Shown: positions 26,633 to 36,218 of the stretch, piece by piece
How positions within the stretch are numbered: position 1 is the stretch's first letter
How the letters are laid out: the number at the start of each line of letters is the position of its first letter
Source: Comamonas fluminis
GTDB lineage: Bacteria > Pseudomonadota > Gammaproteobacteria > Burkholderiales > Burkholderiaceae_C
NCBI RefSeq assembly: GCF_019186805.1
Contig: NZ_CP066783.1
Span: forward strand, 372,001-436,000
DNA: 64,000 nt
Reading direction: 5' to 3'
Made by a program: the position numbers and the translations under genes
Notes under the pieces: model-generated
Database searches by the model: none
What the model saw: the letters and a program-made list of their open reading frames with translations, nothing else
Told to the model about the DNA's origin: nothing

Positions 26633-27646
26633 ATGTACACCCAGGCTCTGGATTTGATGGCCAAGGAAGGCAAGACGGAAGCTCCTGTATTGCGCAGCGC
26701 CGAAGAGGTGCAGTTGCAAGAGCGCTTTGATGCACGCATTGATGCGGGCGACTTCATCGAAGCCAAGGACTGGATGCCCGACCATTACCGCAAGACTTTG
26801 CTGCGCCAGATCAGCCAGCACGCGCATTCGGAAATCGTCGGCATGCTGCCCGAAGGCAACTGGATTACGCGGGCCCCCACGCTCAAGCGCAAGGCCATTT
26901 TGCTGGCCAAGGTGCAGGATGAAGGCGGCCACGGCCTGTATCTGTATGCCGCCGCAGAAACATTGGGTACCAGCCGCGATCAGATGTTTGATGCGCTGCA
27001 CACCGGCAAGGCCAAGTACAGCTCCATCTTCAACTACCCCACGCTGAGCTGGGCCGACATGGGTGTCATTGGCTGGCTGGTCGATGGCGCGGCCATCATG
27101 AACCAGGTGCCGATTTGCCGCTGCTCCTATGCGCCCTATGCCCGTGCCATGGTGCGCATCTGCCGCGAAGAAAGCTTTCACCAGCGCCAGGGCTTTGACA
27201 GCCTGATGGTGATGATGAAGCAGGGCACGCAGGCGCAAAAAGACATGGTGCAGGAGGCCGTCAACCGCTGGTGGTGGCCCACGCTGATGATGTTTGGCCC
27301 CACCGATGACCAGTCGCCCAACTCCGCGCAGTCCATGCGCTGGGGCATCAAGCGCATCAGCAATGACGATTTGCGCCAGAAGTTTGTTGATGCCTCGCAG
27401 GAGCAGGCCCAGGTGCTGGGTGTGAGCTTCCCCGACCCCGACCTGCGCTGGAACGAAGAGCGCCAGCACTACGACTTTGGCGCCATTGACTGGGACGAGT
27501 TCTGGCGCGTGGTGGGCGGCGACGGCCCCTGCAACCGCGAACGCCTGGCCGCCCGCGTCAACGCCTGGGAAGACGGCGCCTGGGTGCGCGAAGCCGCGCT
27601 GGCCCACGCCGCAAAGCACAGCGAAGCCCCGCGCAAGCAGGCCTGA
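26633..27646 (+). CDS. paaA: 1,2-phenylacetyl-CoA epoxidase, catalytic subunit A
   Basis: 337 residues from ATG 26633, with AAGGAGGG upstream. The ferritin-like diiron protein shows conserved segments of Paa[38 protein letters not shown] near 50-85, [20 protein letters not shown] near 100-118 and [13 protein letters not shown] near 180. The E-x2-H pairs in these helices are the iron ligands. With PaaC it forms the core of the multicomponent monooxygenase that epoxidises the ring of phenylacetyl-CoA, with electrons from PaaE. It begins 13 bp after paaK. Confidence 0.96.
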   Translation: MYTQALDLMAKEGKTEAPVLRSAEEVQLQERFDARIDAGDFIEAKDWMPDHYRKTLLRQISQHAHSEIVGMLPEGNWITRAPTLKRKAILLAKVQDEGGHGLYLYAAAETLGTSRDQMFDALHTGKAKYSSIFNYPTLSWADMGVIGWLVDGAAIMNQVPICRCSYAPYARAMVRICREESFHQRQGFDSLMVMMKQGTQAQKDMVQEAVNRWWWPTLMMFGPTDDQSPNSAQSMRWGIKRISNDDLRQKFVDASQEQAQVLGVSFPDPDLRWNEERQHYDFGAIDWDEFWRVVGGDGPCNRERLAARVNAWEDGAWVREAALAHAAKHSEAPRKQA

Positions 27647-27671
27647 ATCGATCTGAATAACGGAGCCCACC

Positions 27672-27980
27672 ATGAGCACAGCCCCCGAAAATCAATCTCG
27701 CAACGAATGGCCGCTGTGGGAAGTCTTTGTTCGCAGCAAAGCCGGTCTGGACCACAAGCACTGCGGCAGTCTGCACGCGGCCGACGCGGCCATGGCCATC
27801 CAGATGGCGCGTGACGTCTACACCCGCCGCCAGGAAGGCACCAGCATCTGGGTGGTGCCCTCGGCGCAGATTGTGGCCAGCGACCCGGGCGACAAGGATA
27901 TGTACTTCGACCCTGCGCAGGACAAGGTGTACCGCCACCCTTCGTTCTATCAGCTGCCCCACGCCGTCAACCACATGTGA
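27672..27980 (+). CDS. paaB: 1,2-phenylacetyl-CoA epoxidase subunit B
   Basis: 102 residues. WPLWEVFVRSKAGLDHKHCGSLHAADAAMAIQMARDVYTRRQEG is the characteristic N-terminal half of PaaB, followed by SIWVVPSAQIVASDP. It is the small bridging subunit of the epoxidase. Length is normal, and it lies 25 bp after paaA. Confidence 0.95.
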   Translation: MSTAPENQSRNEWPLWEVFVRSKAGLDHKHCGSLHAADAAMAIQMARDVYTRRQEGTSIWVVPSAQIVASDPGDKDMYFDPAQDKVYRHPSFYQLPHAVNHM

Positions 27981-27990
27981 GGAGGGCGCC

Positions 27991-28758
27991 ATGCAACACA
28001 GCATCACCTTGCAGGACGACCTGACCCAGCAATACCTGCTGCGCATCGGCGATACCTGCCTGATTCTGGGGCAGCGCATTGCCGAATGGGCGGGGCATGC
28101 TCCTGTTTTGGAAGAAGACATTGCGCTCTCCAACATGGCGCTGGACCTGATAGGTCAGGCCCGTGGCGTGCTCACGTTGGCAGGCAAGGCGTCTGGCCAC
28201 GATGAAGACCAGCTGGCCTTTCTGCGCGAGGAACGCCACTACTACAACCCCACGCTGGTCGAGCTGCCACGCGGCGACTTCGCCTTTACCGTGCTGCGCA
28301 ACACCATGGCGGCCACGCTGCTGGTGTTGCTGTGGGACGCGCTGCAAAAGTCCAGCAATGCAGAGCTGGCCGCCATTTCTGGCCAGGCCTTGAAGGAAGC
28401 GCGTTACCACCAGCAGCATGCAGCCGACTGGGTGGTGCGCCTGGGCGACGGCACGGATGAATCGCACCGCCGCGCACAGGCCGCGGTGGATGCGCTGTGG
28501 CGCTACACGCCTGAGCTGTTCAGCGGCGATGCGGTGGATCTGCATGCCGACAAGACCGGTCTGGGCCCCGCCTGGGGAGCTTTGCATCAACAGTGGCAAG
28601 CCCAGATGGATGCTGTGCTGCAAGCTGCAACTTTGGTAGCGCCCAAGGATTCGGCCTTTATCAGCACCGGCAAGCGCGGCGTGCATAGCGAGCACATGGG
28701 CTACATCCTGGCCGAGATGCAGCACCTGCAGCGTGCCTATCCGGGCGGAGTCTGGTGA
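27991..28758 (+). CDS. paaC: 1,2-phenylacetyl-CoA epoxidase subunit C
   Basis: 255 residues from ATG 27991 (GAGGAGGGCGCC before it). A ferritin-like partner of PaaA: LRIGDTCLILGQRIAEWAGHAPVLEEDIALSNMALDLIGQAR, then DEDQLAFLREERHYYNPTLVELP and KEARYHQQHAADWVVRLGDGTDES. PaaC is structural and lacks a working diiron site. Its stop overlaps the paaD start by one base (TGATG). Confidence 0.95.
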   Translation: MQHSITLQDDLTQQYLLRIGDTCLILGQRIAEWAGHAPVLEEDIALSNMALDLIGQARGVLTLAGKASGHDEDQLAFLREERHYYNPTLVELPRGDFAFTVLRNTMAATLLVLLWDALQKSSNAELAAISGQALKEARYHQQHAADWVVRLGDGTDESHRRAQAAVDALWRYTPELFSGDAVDLHADKTGLGPAWGALHQQWQAQMDAVLQAATLVAPKDSAFISTGKRGVHSEHMGYILAEMQHLQRAYPGGVW

Positions 28759-29309
28759 TGAGCGCCGCAGCCTCCATCGCTGAATCGCCACGTGTGCTGC
28801 AGGCCTGGGCCGTGCTGGCGCAGATTCCCGACCCGGAAGTGCCAGCTGTGACGCTGTGCGATCTGGGCATGGTGCGCTCGGTGCAGGAAAGCGGTGATGT
28901 GCTGGAAGTGGCTCTTACGCCCACCTACTCTGGATGTCCAGCTACGGAAATGATAGAGCAGAGCGTGGTGGATGGCTTGCAGAGCGCGGGCCTCGGTCCG
29001 GTACAGGTCAAGCTGCAGCGTGCCCCCGCATGGACTACGGACTGGATCACGCCTGAGGGCCGCGACAAGCTGCGTGCCTATGGCATTGCCCCACCCGGTG
29101 CCGTGCAGGCGCACGAGCCCATCACCCTGCGATTCATGCCGCGTGAGCAGTATCAGCAGCAACGCACAGCAGCCTCGGCCGAGATTGCCTGCCCGCGCTG
29201 CGGCAGTGTGCAGACCGAGCGTTTGTCCGCTTATGGATCGACGGCCTGCAAGTCGCTGTACCGCTGCGTGAGCTGCCACGAACCCTTCGAGTACTTCAAA
29301 CCCATCTAG
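28758..29309 (+). CDS. paaD: Phenylacetate degradation protein PaaD (Fe-S/metal-site assembly)
   Basis: 183 residues; ATG 28758 overlaps the paaC stop. The N-terminal MIP18/DUF59-type domain (LAQIPDPEVPAVTLCDLGMVRSV, VALTPTYSGCPATEMIEQ) is followed by a C-terminal four-cysteine motif (CPRCGSVQTE ... CKSLYRCVSC). It is needed for epoxidase activity, probably in metal or Fe-S maturation of the complex; the precise role is known only by analogy to SufT-like proteins. Confidence 0.93.
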   Translation: MSAAASIAESPRVLQAWAVLAQIPDPEVPAVTLCDLGMVRSVQESGDVLEVALTPTYSGCPATEMIEQSVVDGLQSAGLGPVQVKLQRAPAWTTDWITPEGRDKLRAYGIAPPGAVQAHEPITLRFMPREQYQQQRTAASAEIACPRCGSVQTERLSAYGSTACKSLYRCVSCHEPFEYFKPI

Positions 29310-29326
29310 GCCAGCGAAAGAAGCCC

Positions 29327-30409
29327 ATGAGTACCTTGTTTTACCCCCTGACGGTGCGCTCGGTGCAGCCTGATACGGCCGAGGCTGCCATTGTGAGTTT
29401 CGATGTGCCCGATGAACTGCGCGAGCAGTTTGCCTTCACCCAGGGCCAGTACCTGACGCTGCGCAGCGAGGTCGATGGGCAGGACCTGCGCCGCAGCTAC
29501 TCCATCTGCGCGGGTGTGGATGACGGCCAGTTGCGCGTGGGCGTGCGCCGTGTGGATGGCGGTGCGTTTTCGAACTGGGTGCATGAGCAGCTCAAGGCTG
29601 GCGATCAGATTCAGGTCATGCCGCCGCAAGGGCGCTTCTTCATTCCTGTCGAGCCACAGGCGCAGCACCACTATCTGGCGGTGGCGGGCGGCAGCGGCAT
29701 CACGCCCATTCTGTCCATCATCAAGACCGTGCTGGCGCGCGAGCCGGGCAGCCGCTTCACGCTGCTGTACGGCAACCGCAGCCTGCAGTCCACCATGTTC
29801 AAGGAAGAGCTGGACGACCTCAAGAACCGTTATCTGACGCGGCTGGTGCTGCACCATGTGTTCTCACGCGAGGAGACTGAGGCGCCGCTGAACATGGGGC
29901 GCATGAACCAGGCCAAGGTGGCCGATTTGCTCAAGGCCGTGGCGCCTGTGGCAGATCTGGATGCCGTCTTTGTCTGCGGGCCCTATCAGATGAATGACGA
30001 GGTGGAAGCCGCCTTGCTGGCCGCTGGCGTGCCCGCAGAACGCATTCATATCGAACGCTTTGGCGTGCTGCCCTCTGCGGGCGGCTCCGCAGGCGCGGCC
30101 AATCCGCGCAGTGAGCAGGATGCAAAGACAGCGCAGATCACACTGATTCGCGATGGGCTGACGCGCAGCTTCCCGTTCAAGGCGGCCCACGGCAATTTGC
30201 TGCAGGCGGCAGAAGCTGCGGGGCTGGAAGTGCCGTATTCCTGCACCTCGGGCGTGTGCGGCACCTGCCGCGCCAAATGCACGCAGGGCGAGGTGCGCAT
30301 GGAGCGCAACTTTGCTCTCAACGCGCAGGAAGTCGCGCAGGGCTTTGTGCTGACCTGCCAGTGCCACCCTGTCAGCGCTTCGGTTACGCTATCGTTTGAT
30401 GAGCGTTAA
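29327..30409 (+). CDS. paaE: 1,2-phenylacetyl-CoA epoxidase reductase subunit E
   Basis: 360 residues with two domains. The FNR-like half has RRSYSICAG (flavin binding, about 55), VAGGSGITPILSIIKTVL (nucleotide binding, about 120) and FVCGPYQMNDEVEAALLAAG. The C-terminal plant-type [2Fe-2S] ferredoxin has PYSCTSGVCGTCRAKC and a distant LTCQCHP giving the four cysteine ligands. It passes electrons from NADPH to the PaaA diiron centre. It follows paaD by 17 bp and ends the structural operon. Confidence 0.95.
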   Translation: MSTLFYPLTVRSVQPDTAEAAIVSFDVPDELREQFAFTQGQYLTLRSEVDGQDLRRSYSICAGVDDGQLRVGVRRVDGGAFSNWVHEQLKAGDQIQVMPPQGRFFIPVEPQAQHHYLAVAGGSGITPILSIIKTVLAREPGSRFTLLYGNRSLQSTMFKEELDDLKNRYLTRLVLHHVFSREETEAPLNMGRMNQAKVADLLKAVAPVADLDAVFVCGPYQMNDEVEAALLAAGVPAERIHIERFGVLPSAGGSAGAANPRSEQDAKTAQITLIRDGLTRSFPFKAAHGNLLQAAEAAGLEVPYSCTSGVCGTCRAKCTQGEVRMERNFALNAQEVAQGFVLTCQCHPVSASVTLSFDER

Positions 30410-30482
30410 GCGTTCGTCATCAAATGGTTTCATGCAGAAACTGATCTGAAAGCATTGAAGAGAAAGCGCAAGGTGCTACGAA

Positions 30483-31130
30483 ATGGCTAGAGGGCGAGCT
30501 GCCGGTTACGACGATCAGCGAGAGCAAATCCTGCAGCAGGCGGCAGCGCTGTTTGCGCGTCAGGGCTATGCGGCCACCAGCATGAACGAGGTGGCCCAGG
30601 CCTGCGGTCTGTCCAAACCGGCGATCTATCACTACTTTCGTGACAAATACGCGCTGCTGTTTGAAATCTGCAATACGCATCTCACGCGCCTGCTGGCGCT
30701 GGAGCAGGCGGCCAAGCAGTCAGCTCTGCAGACCCCGGGCGTCGATGCCGAGCAAAGCCTGCGCCAGTTGATTGCCAGTTTTGTCGAGGAATATGCGCTG
30801 TCCGCCCATGCCCATCGTGTGCTGACGGAAAGCGTGCGTTATCTGCAGGGCGACGACCTGCAACAGGTTTTGAACAAGGAGCGTGCGCTGGTGGCGGGCT
30901 TTAGCGCAACACTGGCGCAGATACGCCCTGACCTGGATGAGGCAGGGCTTTCCAAGGCCATCAGCATGCTGCTTTTTGGCATGATGAACTGGATGTTTAC
31001 CTGGTTGCGCTCTGATGGTGCGTTGGATCAGGAGGCGATGGCTCAGCTGGTTGCGGACTTGTTTCTGGGTGGAATTGGGGAGGTAAAAACCCCGAGCCTG
31101 AAAGCTGAAAAAAAGCTGGCGCAAATATAG
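30483..31130 (+). CDS. paaR: TetR-family regulator, probable PaaR
   Basis: 215 residues. Residues 10-60 form the TetR helix-turn-helix (REQILQQAAALFARQGYAATSMNEVAQACGLSKPAIYHYFRDKYALLFEIC), followed by an all-helical ligand domain. It lies 73 bp after paaE on the same strand. Betaproteobacterial paa clusters are commonly controlled by a TetR repressor that releases DNA on phenylacetyl-CoA; the palindrome at 23999-24018 is the likely target. Ligand and target are inferred. Confidence 0.82.
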   Translation: MARGRAAGYDDQREQILQQAAALFARQGYAATSMNEVAQACGLSKPAIYHYFRDKYALLFEICNTHLTRLLALEQAAKQSALQTPGVDAEQSLRQLIASFVEEYALSAHAHRVLTESVRYLQGDDLQQVLNKERALVAGFSATLAQIRPDLDEAGLSKAISMLLFGMMNWMFTWLRSDGALDQEAMAQLVADLFLGGIGEVKTPSLKAEKKLAQI

Positions 31131-31263
31131 TTACCAAGATAAATTTCTGGCTTTGAGAGATTGAATATGTACCGAGGAACTGAACGGCCAACCCGATAAA
31201 AAAGCCGTCGTTCAAGGATATGCCCGCTGTGATTTTTGTGTGAACCACTTCAAGGAGACAAAC

Positions 31264-32412
31264 ATGAAGCGCATTGCAAAACTGGGTCTGGTAGCTGCCG
31301 CACTGGCTGCCGTATGGGGTACGGCCATGGCCGATATCACGGTGGGGGTGGTGGTGTCGGCCACAGGCCCTGCCGCATCGCTGGGCATTCCTGAAAAGAA
31401 CACGGTGGCACTGATGCCCCAGACCATGGGAGGCCAGAAGGTCAATTATGTGATTCTGGATGACGCATCGGACACCACGGCGGCGGTCTCCAACACCCGC
31501 AAGCTCATCAGCGAAAACAAGGCCGACATCATCATCGGCTCCAGCACCACGCCCAACTCGCTGGCCATGATTGATGTAGTCTCTGAGAGCAAGACCCCCA
31601 TGATTACGCTGGGCGCCTCGGCTCGCATCATCGAACCCATGGATGACAAAAAAAAGTGGGTCTTCAAGGTGCCGCAGAACGACAGCATGATGGCCGGCGC
31701 CATTGCCGACCACATGGCCAAGAGCGGTGTGAAGACAGTGGGCTTCATCGGCTTCAATGACGCCTACGGCGAAGGCTGGTTGCAGGAATTCAAGAAAGCC
31801 ACCGAAGCCAAGGGCATCAAGCTGGTGGCAACAGAGGCGTTCTCGCGCACCGATACCTCGGTGACAGGACAGGCGCTCAAGATCATGGGCGCCAAGCCTG
31901 ATGCGGTGCTGGTGGCGGGCTCTGGCACACCAGCAGCACTGCCTGAAAAGACGCTCAAGGAGCGCGGCTACAAGGGCAAGTACTACCAGACGCACGGCGT
32001 TGCCAACGCGGACTTCCTGCGTGTGGGCGGCAAGGATGTGGAAGGCACGCTGCTGCCCGCAGGCCCTGTGCTGGTGTCGCACCAGTTGCCTGACAGCCAC
32101 CCTGTGAAGAAGACGGCCGTGTCCTATGTGGACAGCTATGAAGCCAAATATGGCAAGGGCAGCGCAGCGACCTTCGGAGGTCACAGCTGGGATGCTGGCA
32201 AGGTGCTGGAAGCAGCTGTGCCCGCGGCGCTGAAGAAAGCACAGCCCGGCACACCAGAGTTCCGCGCTGCACTGCGCGATGCGCTGGAGCAGACCAAGGG
32301 CGTGGCGGGCGCGCATGGCGTCTTCACCATGTCGCCTACAGACCACCTGGGCATCCAGAACGGTGTGGTCATGGTCAAGATCGAAAACGGTACCTGGAAG
32401 TACCAGCCCTAA
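31264..32412 (+). CDS. ABC transporter substrate-binding protein (LivK-type)
   Basis: 382 residues from ATG 31264 (AAGGAGACAAAC upstream) with signal peptide KRIAKLGLVAAALAAVWGTAMA. Periplasmic binding protein type I: ITVGVVVSATGPAASLGIPEKN, IIIGSSTTPNSLAMIDVVSE, VGFIGFNDAYGEGWLQEF. Being next to the paa genes and without the classic leucine-binding signature, it may bind phenylacetate or another aromatic acid rather than a branched-chain amino acid. Substrate is inferred from position only. Confidence 0.88.
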   Translation: MKRIAKLGLVAAALAAVWGTAMADITVGVVVSATGPAASLGIPEKNTVALMPQTMGGQKVNYVILDDASDTTAAVSNTRKLISENKADIIIGSSTTPNSLAMIDVVSESKTPMITLGASARIIEPMDDKKKWVFKVPQNDSMMAGAIADHMAKSGVKTVGFIGFNDAYGEGWLQEFKKATEAKGIKLVATEAFSRTDTSVTGQALKIMGAKPDAVLVAGSGTPAALPEKTLKERGYKGKYYQTHGVANADFLRVGGKDVEGTLLPAGPVLVSHQLPDSHPVKKTAVSYVDSYEAKYGKGSAATFGGHSWDAGKVLEAAVPAALKKAQPGTPEFRAALRDALEQTKGVAGAHGVFTMSPTDHLGIQNGVVMVKIENGTWKYQP

Positions 32413-32502
32413 GTTCGTCTAGCTCCTCTCATCTCGTCCTGCGAATGCCCTGAGGCATGCAGGCGGGGTGGGCTGTGGGCGGCTTCAGCGAAAGTCTCCA
32501 TC

Positions 32503-33531
32503 ATGGATTTGCAGATCGCCTTGCTGCTTGGGCAGGATGGCATTGTCAACGGCGCCATTTATGGCCTGCTGGCGGTAGCCCTGGTGCTCGTTTTTTCCGT
32601 TACCCGTGTCATCTTCATACCGCAGGGTGAGTTTGTTTCCTTTGGCGCGCTGACCCTGGCCATGATGCAGGCCAAGCACATGCCATCCACACTCTGGCTG
32701 CTGCTGGCGCTGGCCGCTGCGGTGCTGGTGATTGATATTTTTCGCTCCTTTACCGGGCGTGAGGTGAGCTGGCCCGCATCGCTGTTCTGGACCGTTCTGG
32801 TGCCTGGGGTGGCGTTCGTGCTGGCCTATGTGCTGCGCCCTTCATCGCTGATGCTGCAGGCCGTCACCACGCTGGCCATCATCACACCCATGGGGCCGCT
32901 GATGTACCGGCTGGTGTATCGCCCGCTGGCCAATGCCACGGTGCTCAGCCTGCTCATTGTTTCCGTAGCTATGCACGGCGTACTGGTGGGGCTTGGGTTG
33001 TATTTCTTTGGTGCAGAAGGCTCGCGCACACCCGCGTTTTCTGAGGCATCTTTCCAACTGGGTGACATTCCTGTTTCGGGGCAGTCGCTGGTTGTTGTGG
33101 GTGTTGCCATCGTGCTGGTGTTGGCGCTGTTTGTGTTCTTTGGCCGCTCCATGGTGGGCAAGGCGCTGCGTGCCACTGCCATCAACCGTGTGGGGGCGCG
33201 CCTGATGGGAATTCCCACAGGTCTGGCTGGGGATGTGAGCTTTGCACTGGCCGCGCTGATCGGCGCTATTTCGGGCCTGCTGATTGCGCCTATCACCACG
33301 GTGTATTACGACACCGGCTTTCTGATCGGACTCAAAGGCTTTGTGGCCGCGATTGTGGGCGGTCTGGCCAGCTACCCGCTGGCGTTGGCGGGCGCCATTC
33401 TGGTGGGCATGCTTGAGGCGTTTTCCTCCTTCTGGGCCAGTGCATACAAGGAAGTGCTGGTCTTCACCCTGATCATCCCGGTGCTGTGGTGGCGCTCGCG
33501 TAACAGCCATCATGTGGAGGAAGAAGAATGA
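32503..33531 (+). CDS. ABC transporter permease, LivH-type
   Basis: 342 residues with about eight transmembrane helices. It shows the family start LLGQDGIVNGAIYGLLAVALVLVFSVTRVIFIPQGEF and the EAA-like loop region around VGKALRATAINRVGARLMGIPTGLAGDVSFALAALIGAISGLL (about 215-260). A tail of EEEE residues ends the protein. The stop overlaps the next gene's ATG by 4 bp. It forms the inner-membrane channel with the LivM half of the next protein. Confidence 0.9.
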   Translation: MDLQIALLLGQDGIVNGAIYGLLAVALVLVFSVTRVIFIPQGEFVSFGALTLAMMQAKHMPSTLWLLLALAAAVLVIDIFRSFTGREVSWPASLFWTVLVPGVAFVLAYVLRPSSLMLQAVTTLAIITPMGPLMYRLVYRPLANATVLSLLIVSVAMHGVLVGLGLYFFGAEGSRTPAFSEASFQLGDIPVSGQSLVVVGVAIVLVLALFVFFGRSMVGKALRATAINRVGARLMGIPTGLAGDVSFALAALIGAISGLLIAPITTVYYDTGFLIGLKGFVAAIVGGLASYPLALAGAILVGMLEAFSSFWASAYKEVLVFTLIIPVLWWRSRNSHHVEEEE

Positions 33532-35429
33532 GCTCGCCCCTGCCTTCTCAAACTGCGGCTTCTCAGCCTGCCTCCATTGCGGCGGTGCAGCAAGGTCGCC
33601 AGGGCCTGATCAGCGCCCGTGTGCTGACGCTGATTGCCCTTGTTCTGCTGGCCGTTTCCTGGAATTTTCTGCCCGACTTCACCGTGGTGGTGTTGTGCTA
33701 CATCGGCCTTTACTCCATGGTGGCTCTGGGCCTAGTGATGCTGACGGGCGTGGGCGGCATGACTTCGTTTGGTCAGGCGGCCTTTGTGGGCGTGGGAGCC
33801 TACGCCACGGCCTGGGTCTGCACATCGCCTGTGGCAGCGAACGCCTTGGGCGGCATCTTCGGGGCTCAGGCTCTGCCCTGGCTGGGCTTGCTGCTGGGCT
33901 TTGTCATCACCTTCATCGTGGCCTGGGTGCTGGGCTCTGTCACGGTGAAGCTGCAGGGCCACTATCTGCCGCTGTGCACGATTGCCTGGGGCCTGAGTCT
34001 GTACTACCTGTTCGGTAATATGGAGTTTCTGGGCGGCCAGACCGGCCTGACCGGCATTCCTGCCATCAAGGTCGCGGGGCTTGATCTGTCTTCGTCGCGC
34101 ACGATTGGTGTGGTGATCTGGGTGGTGATGCTGCTGGCCATGTGGCTGCTCTACAACCTGCTGGATTCGCGGGAAGGCCGGGCGATTCGCTCGCTCAAGG
34201 GCGGCCAGGTCATGGCGGAATCCATGGGCGTCAATACCGCGCGCTACCGCGTCAAGCTCTTTGTGTTGGCGGCCCTGCTGGCCACGCTGTCGGGCTGGCT
34301 GTATGCGCATATGCAGCGCTTTGTCAGCCCTGCGCCGTTCAACCTGAACATCGGTATCGAATACCTGTTCATGGCCGTGGTGGGCGGTGCAGGCCACCTG
34401 TGGGGCGCCGTGCTGGGGGCCACCATCATTACCTTGCTCAAGGAAAAGCTGCAGGACATCTTGCCTGCGCTGCTGGGCAGCAATGGCAACTTTGAAACCA
34501 TTGTGTTTGGCCTGCTGATGGTGCTGGTGCTGCAGCGTTTTGCCGAAGGACTGTGGCCCACGCTGCAGCGGCTGACTGCTGGCGTGATTCGCAAGCCGGA
34601 AAAAAAGGTGCAGGCCGAACCCACGGCGCTGGATCAGCGCGCTTTGCCCGCCGTTGATACGGTGCTATTGAAGGCAGAGCATGTGACCAAGCGCTTTGGC
34701 GGGCTGGTGGCCAATAACGATGTATCCATGTTCTTGAAGGCGGGCGAGGTTCACGCCTTGATCGGCCCCAACGGTGCTGGCAAGAGCACGTTCTTCAACA
34801 TGATCTCGGGTGTGGATTCACCGACCGAAGGCAAGGTGCAGCTCATGGGCCAGGTCATGGGCGATGCCCCGTCGCGTCAGTTCGCGGCGCTGGGGCTGGG
34901 TCGTACCTTCCAGCATGTGCGCTTGCTGGGCCAGCGCAGTGTTCTGGAGAACGTGGCGCTGGGCGCGCACCGGCGTGCCCACAAAGGCTGGCTGGCGTCC
35001 ATGCTGCGCATGGATCGTGGCGAAGAGGCCGCTTTGCTGGCCGAGGCGCGCAAGCAGATCGAGCGCTGCGGTCTGGGCCCTTATGCCGACGTGCCCGCTG
35101 CCTCTTTGGCGCTGGGCCAGCAACGTATTGTTGAAATTGCGCGTGCTCTGGCAGGCCAGCCTGCCGCCTTACTGCTGGATGAGCCTGCGGCTGGTCTGCG
35201 TCACCTGGAAAAACAGGCTCTGGCCGATTTGCTGCGCCAGTTGCGTGCCGAGGGCCTGGGCATTCTGGTGGTGGAGCACGATATGGAATTTGTGATGAAC
35301 TTGGCAGACCGCATTACGGTGCTGGAGTTTGGCACAGTGATTGCCGAAGGCTCGCCAGCCGAGATTCAGACCAATCAGCGCGTGCTGGACGCCTATCTTG
35401 GCGGTGCCGATGAGGAGGATGCTGCATGA
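33528..35429 (+). CDS. Fused ABC transporter permease/ATPase (LivM-LivG)
   Basis: 633 residues. Residues 1-350 are a LivM-type permease (VALGLVMLTGVGGMTSFGQAAFVGVGAYATAW, EGRAIRSLKGGQVMAESMGVN). A short linker leads to a LivG-type ATPase (about 378-633) with GPNGAGKST (about 411-419), signature LALGQQRIVEIARAL in place of LSGGQ, Walker B AALLLDEPAAGL and the switch histidine in VVEHDMEF. Fusion of these two subunits is known in some Burkholderiales. The signature variant LALGQ is unusual enough to note. Confidence 0.92.
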   Translation: MSSPLPSQTAASQPASIAAVQQGRQGLISARVLTLIALVLLAVSWNFLPDFTVVVLCYIGLYSMVALGLVMLTGVGGMTSFGQAAFVGVGAYATAWVCTSPVAANALGGIFGAQALPWLGLLLGFVITFIVAWVLGSVTVKLQGHYLPLCTIAWGLSLYYLFGNMEFLGGQTGLTGIPAIKVAGLDLSSSRTIGVVIWVVMLLAMWLLYNLLDSREGRAIRSLKGGQVMAESMGVNTARYRVKLFVLAALLATLSGWLYAHMQRFVSPAPFNLNIGIEYLFMAVVGGAGHLWGAVLGATIITLLKEKLQDILPALLGSNGNFETIVFGLLMVLVLQRFAEGLWPTLQRLTAGVIRKPEKKVQAEPTALDQRALPAVDTVLLKAEHVTKRFGGLVANNDVSMFLKAGEVHALIGPNGAGKSTFFNMISGVDSPTEGKVQLMGQVMGDAPSRQFAALGLGRTFQHVRLLGQRSVLENVALGAHRRAHKGWLASMLRMDRGEEAALLAEARKQIERCGLGPYADVPAASLALGQQRIVEIARALAGQPAALLLDEPAAGLRHLEKQALADLLRQLRAEGLGILVVEHDMEFVMNLADRITVLEFGTVIAEGSPAEIQTNQRVLDAYLGGADEEDAA

Positions 35430-36175
35430 GCGATAAAGCATTGCTGGAGCTGCGCGGCCTGTGTGTTTCCTATGGGCCGGTGGAAGCCGTGCACCAGGTC
35501 AACCTGGGTGTGCAGCCCGGAGAAATCGTCACAGTGATCGGCCCCAATGGCGCGGGCAAGACCACCCTGCTTTCCGCGGCCATGGGCTTGCTGCCCTCCA
35601 AGGGCGAAATCTGGCTGGATGGTGAACGCATAGCCAAGCCGTCGGTAGAGGCCATGGTGGCGCGCGGCCTGGGGCTGGTGCCGGAAAAGCGCGAGCTGTT
35701 TGGCGAGATGTCGGTGGAAGACAACTTGCTGCTGGGCGGCTTCTCGCTGTGGCGCAAGGGCCAGCGCGACCAGAACGCTCGCATGGAGGAGGTATTTGCC
35801 ATCTTCCCGCGCCTGAAAGAGCGCAGAGCGCAGATGGCGTCCACGCTCTCGGGCGGCGAGCGGCAGATGCTGGCCATTGGCCGCGCCCTGATGGCCAAAC
35901 CACGGCTGTTGATGCTTGATGAACCTTCGCTGGGCCTGGCGCCGCTGATCGTCAAGGAAGTGCTGCAGGTGGTGGCCAGCCTGCGCAATCATGGCGTTTC
36001 AGTGCTGCTGGTTGAACAGAATGCGCGCGCTGCGCTCAAGGTGGCAGACAGGGCTTTTGTGCTGGAGATGGGGGCCGTCGCGCTCAGCGGCAAGGCCAGC
36101 GATCTGCTGGGCGACAAGCGCATCATCGAAACCTATCTGGGCATGGGTAACAAGGCCGCTGTCGAAACGGTCTGA
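35426..36175 (+). CDS. ABC transporter ATPase, LivF-type
   Basis: 249 residues. Walker A GPNGAGKTTLLSA (about 38-50), signature STLSGGERQMLAIGRALMAKPRLLMLDEPSLGLAP (about 140-175) and switch LLVEQNARAALKVADRAFVLEMG. It overlaps the LivM-LivG gene by 4 bp. With the LivG half it forms the nucleotide-binding pair. A terminator follows 17 bp after the stop, ending the transporter operon. Confidence 0.93.
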   Translation: MSDKALLELRGLCVSYGPVEAVHQVNLGVQPGEIVTVIGPNGAGKTTLLSAAMGLLPSKGEIWLDGERIAKPSVEAMVARGLGLVPEKRELFGEMSVEDNLLLGGFSLWRKGQRDQNARMEEVFAIFPRLKERRAQMASTLSGGERQMLAIGRALMAKPRLLMLDEPSLGLAPLIVKEVLQVVASLRNHGVSVLLVEQNARAALKVADRAFVLEMGAVALSGKASDLLGDKRIIETYLGMGNKAAVETV

Positions 36176-36192
36176 GCCTTTTCAGATGCTTG

Positions 36193-36218
36193 AAAACGCA
36201 GCCTCAGGGCTGCGTTTT
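36193..36218 (+). terminator. Intrinsic terminator after the ABC transporter operon
   Basis: AAAACGCAGCC (36193-36203) pairs with GGCTGCGTTTT (36208-36218) around TCAG, then GCTTT. A strong, near-symmetric stem. Confidence 0.88.
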
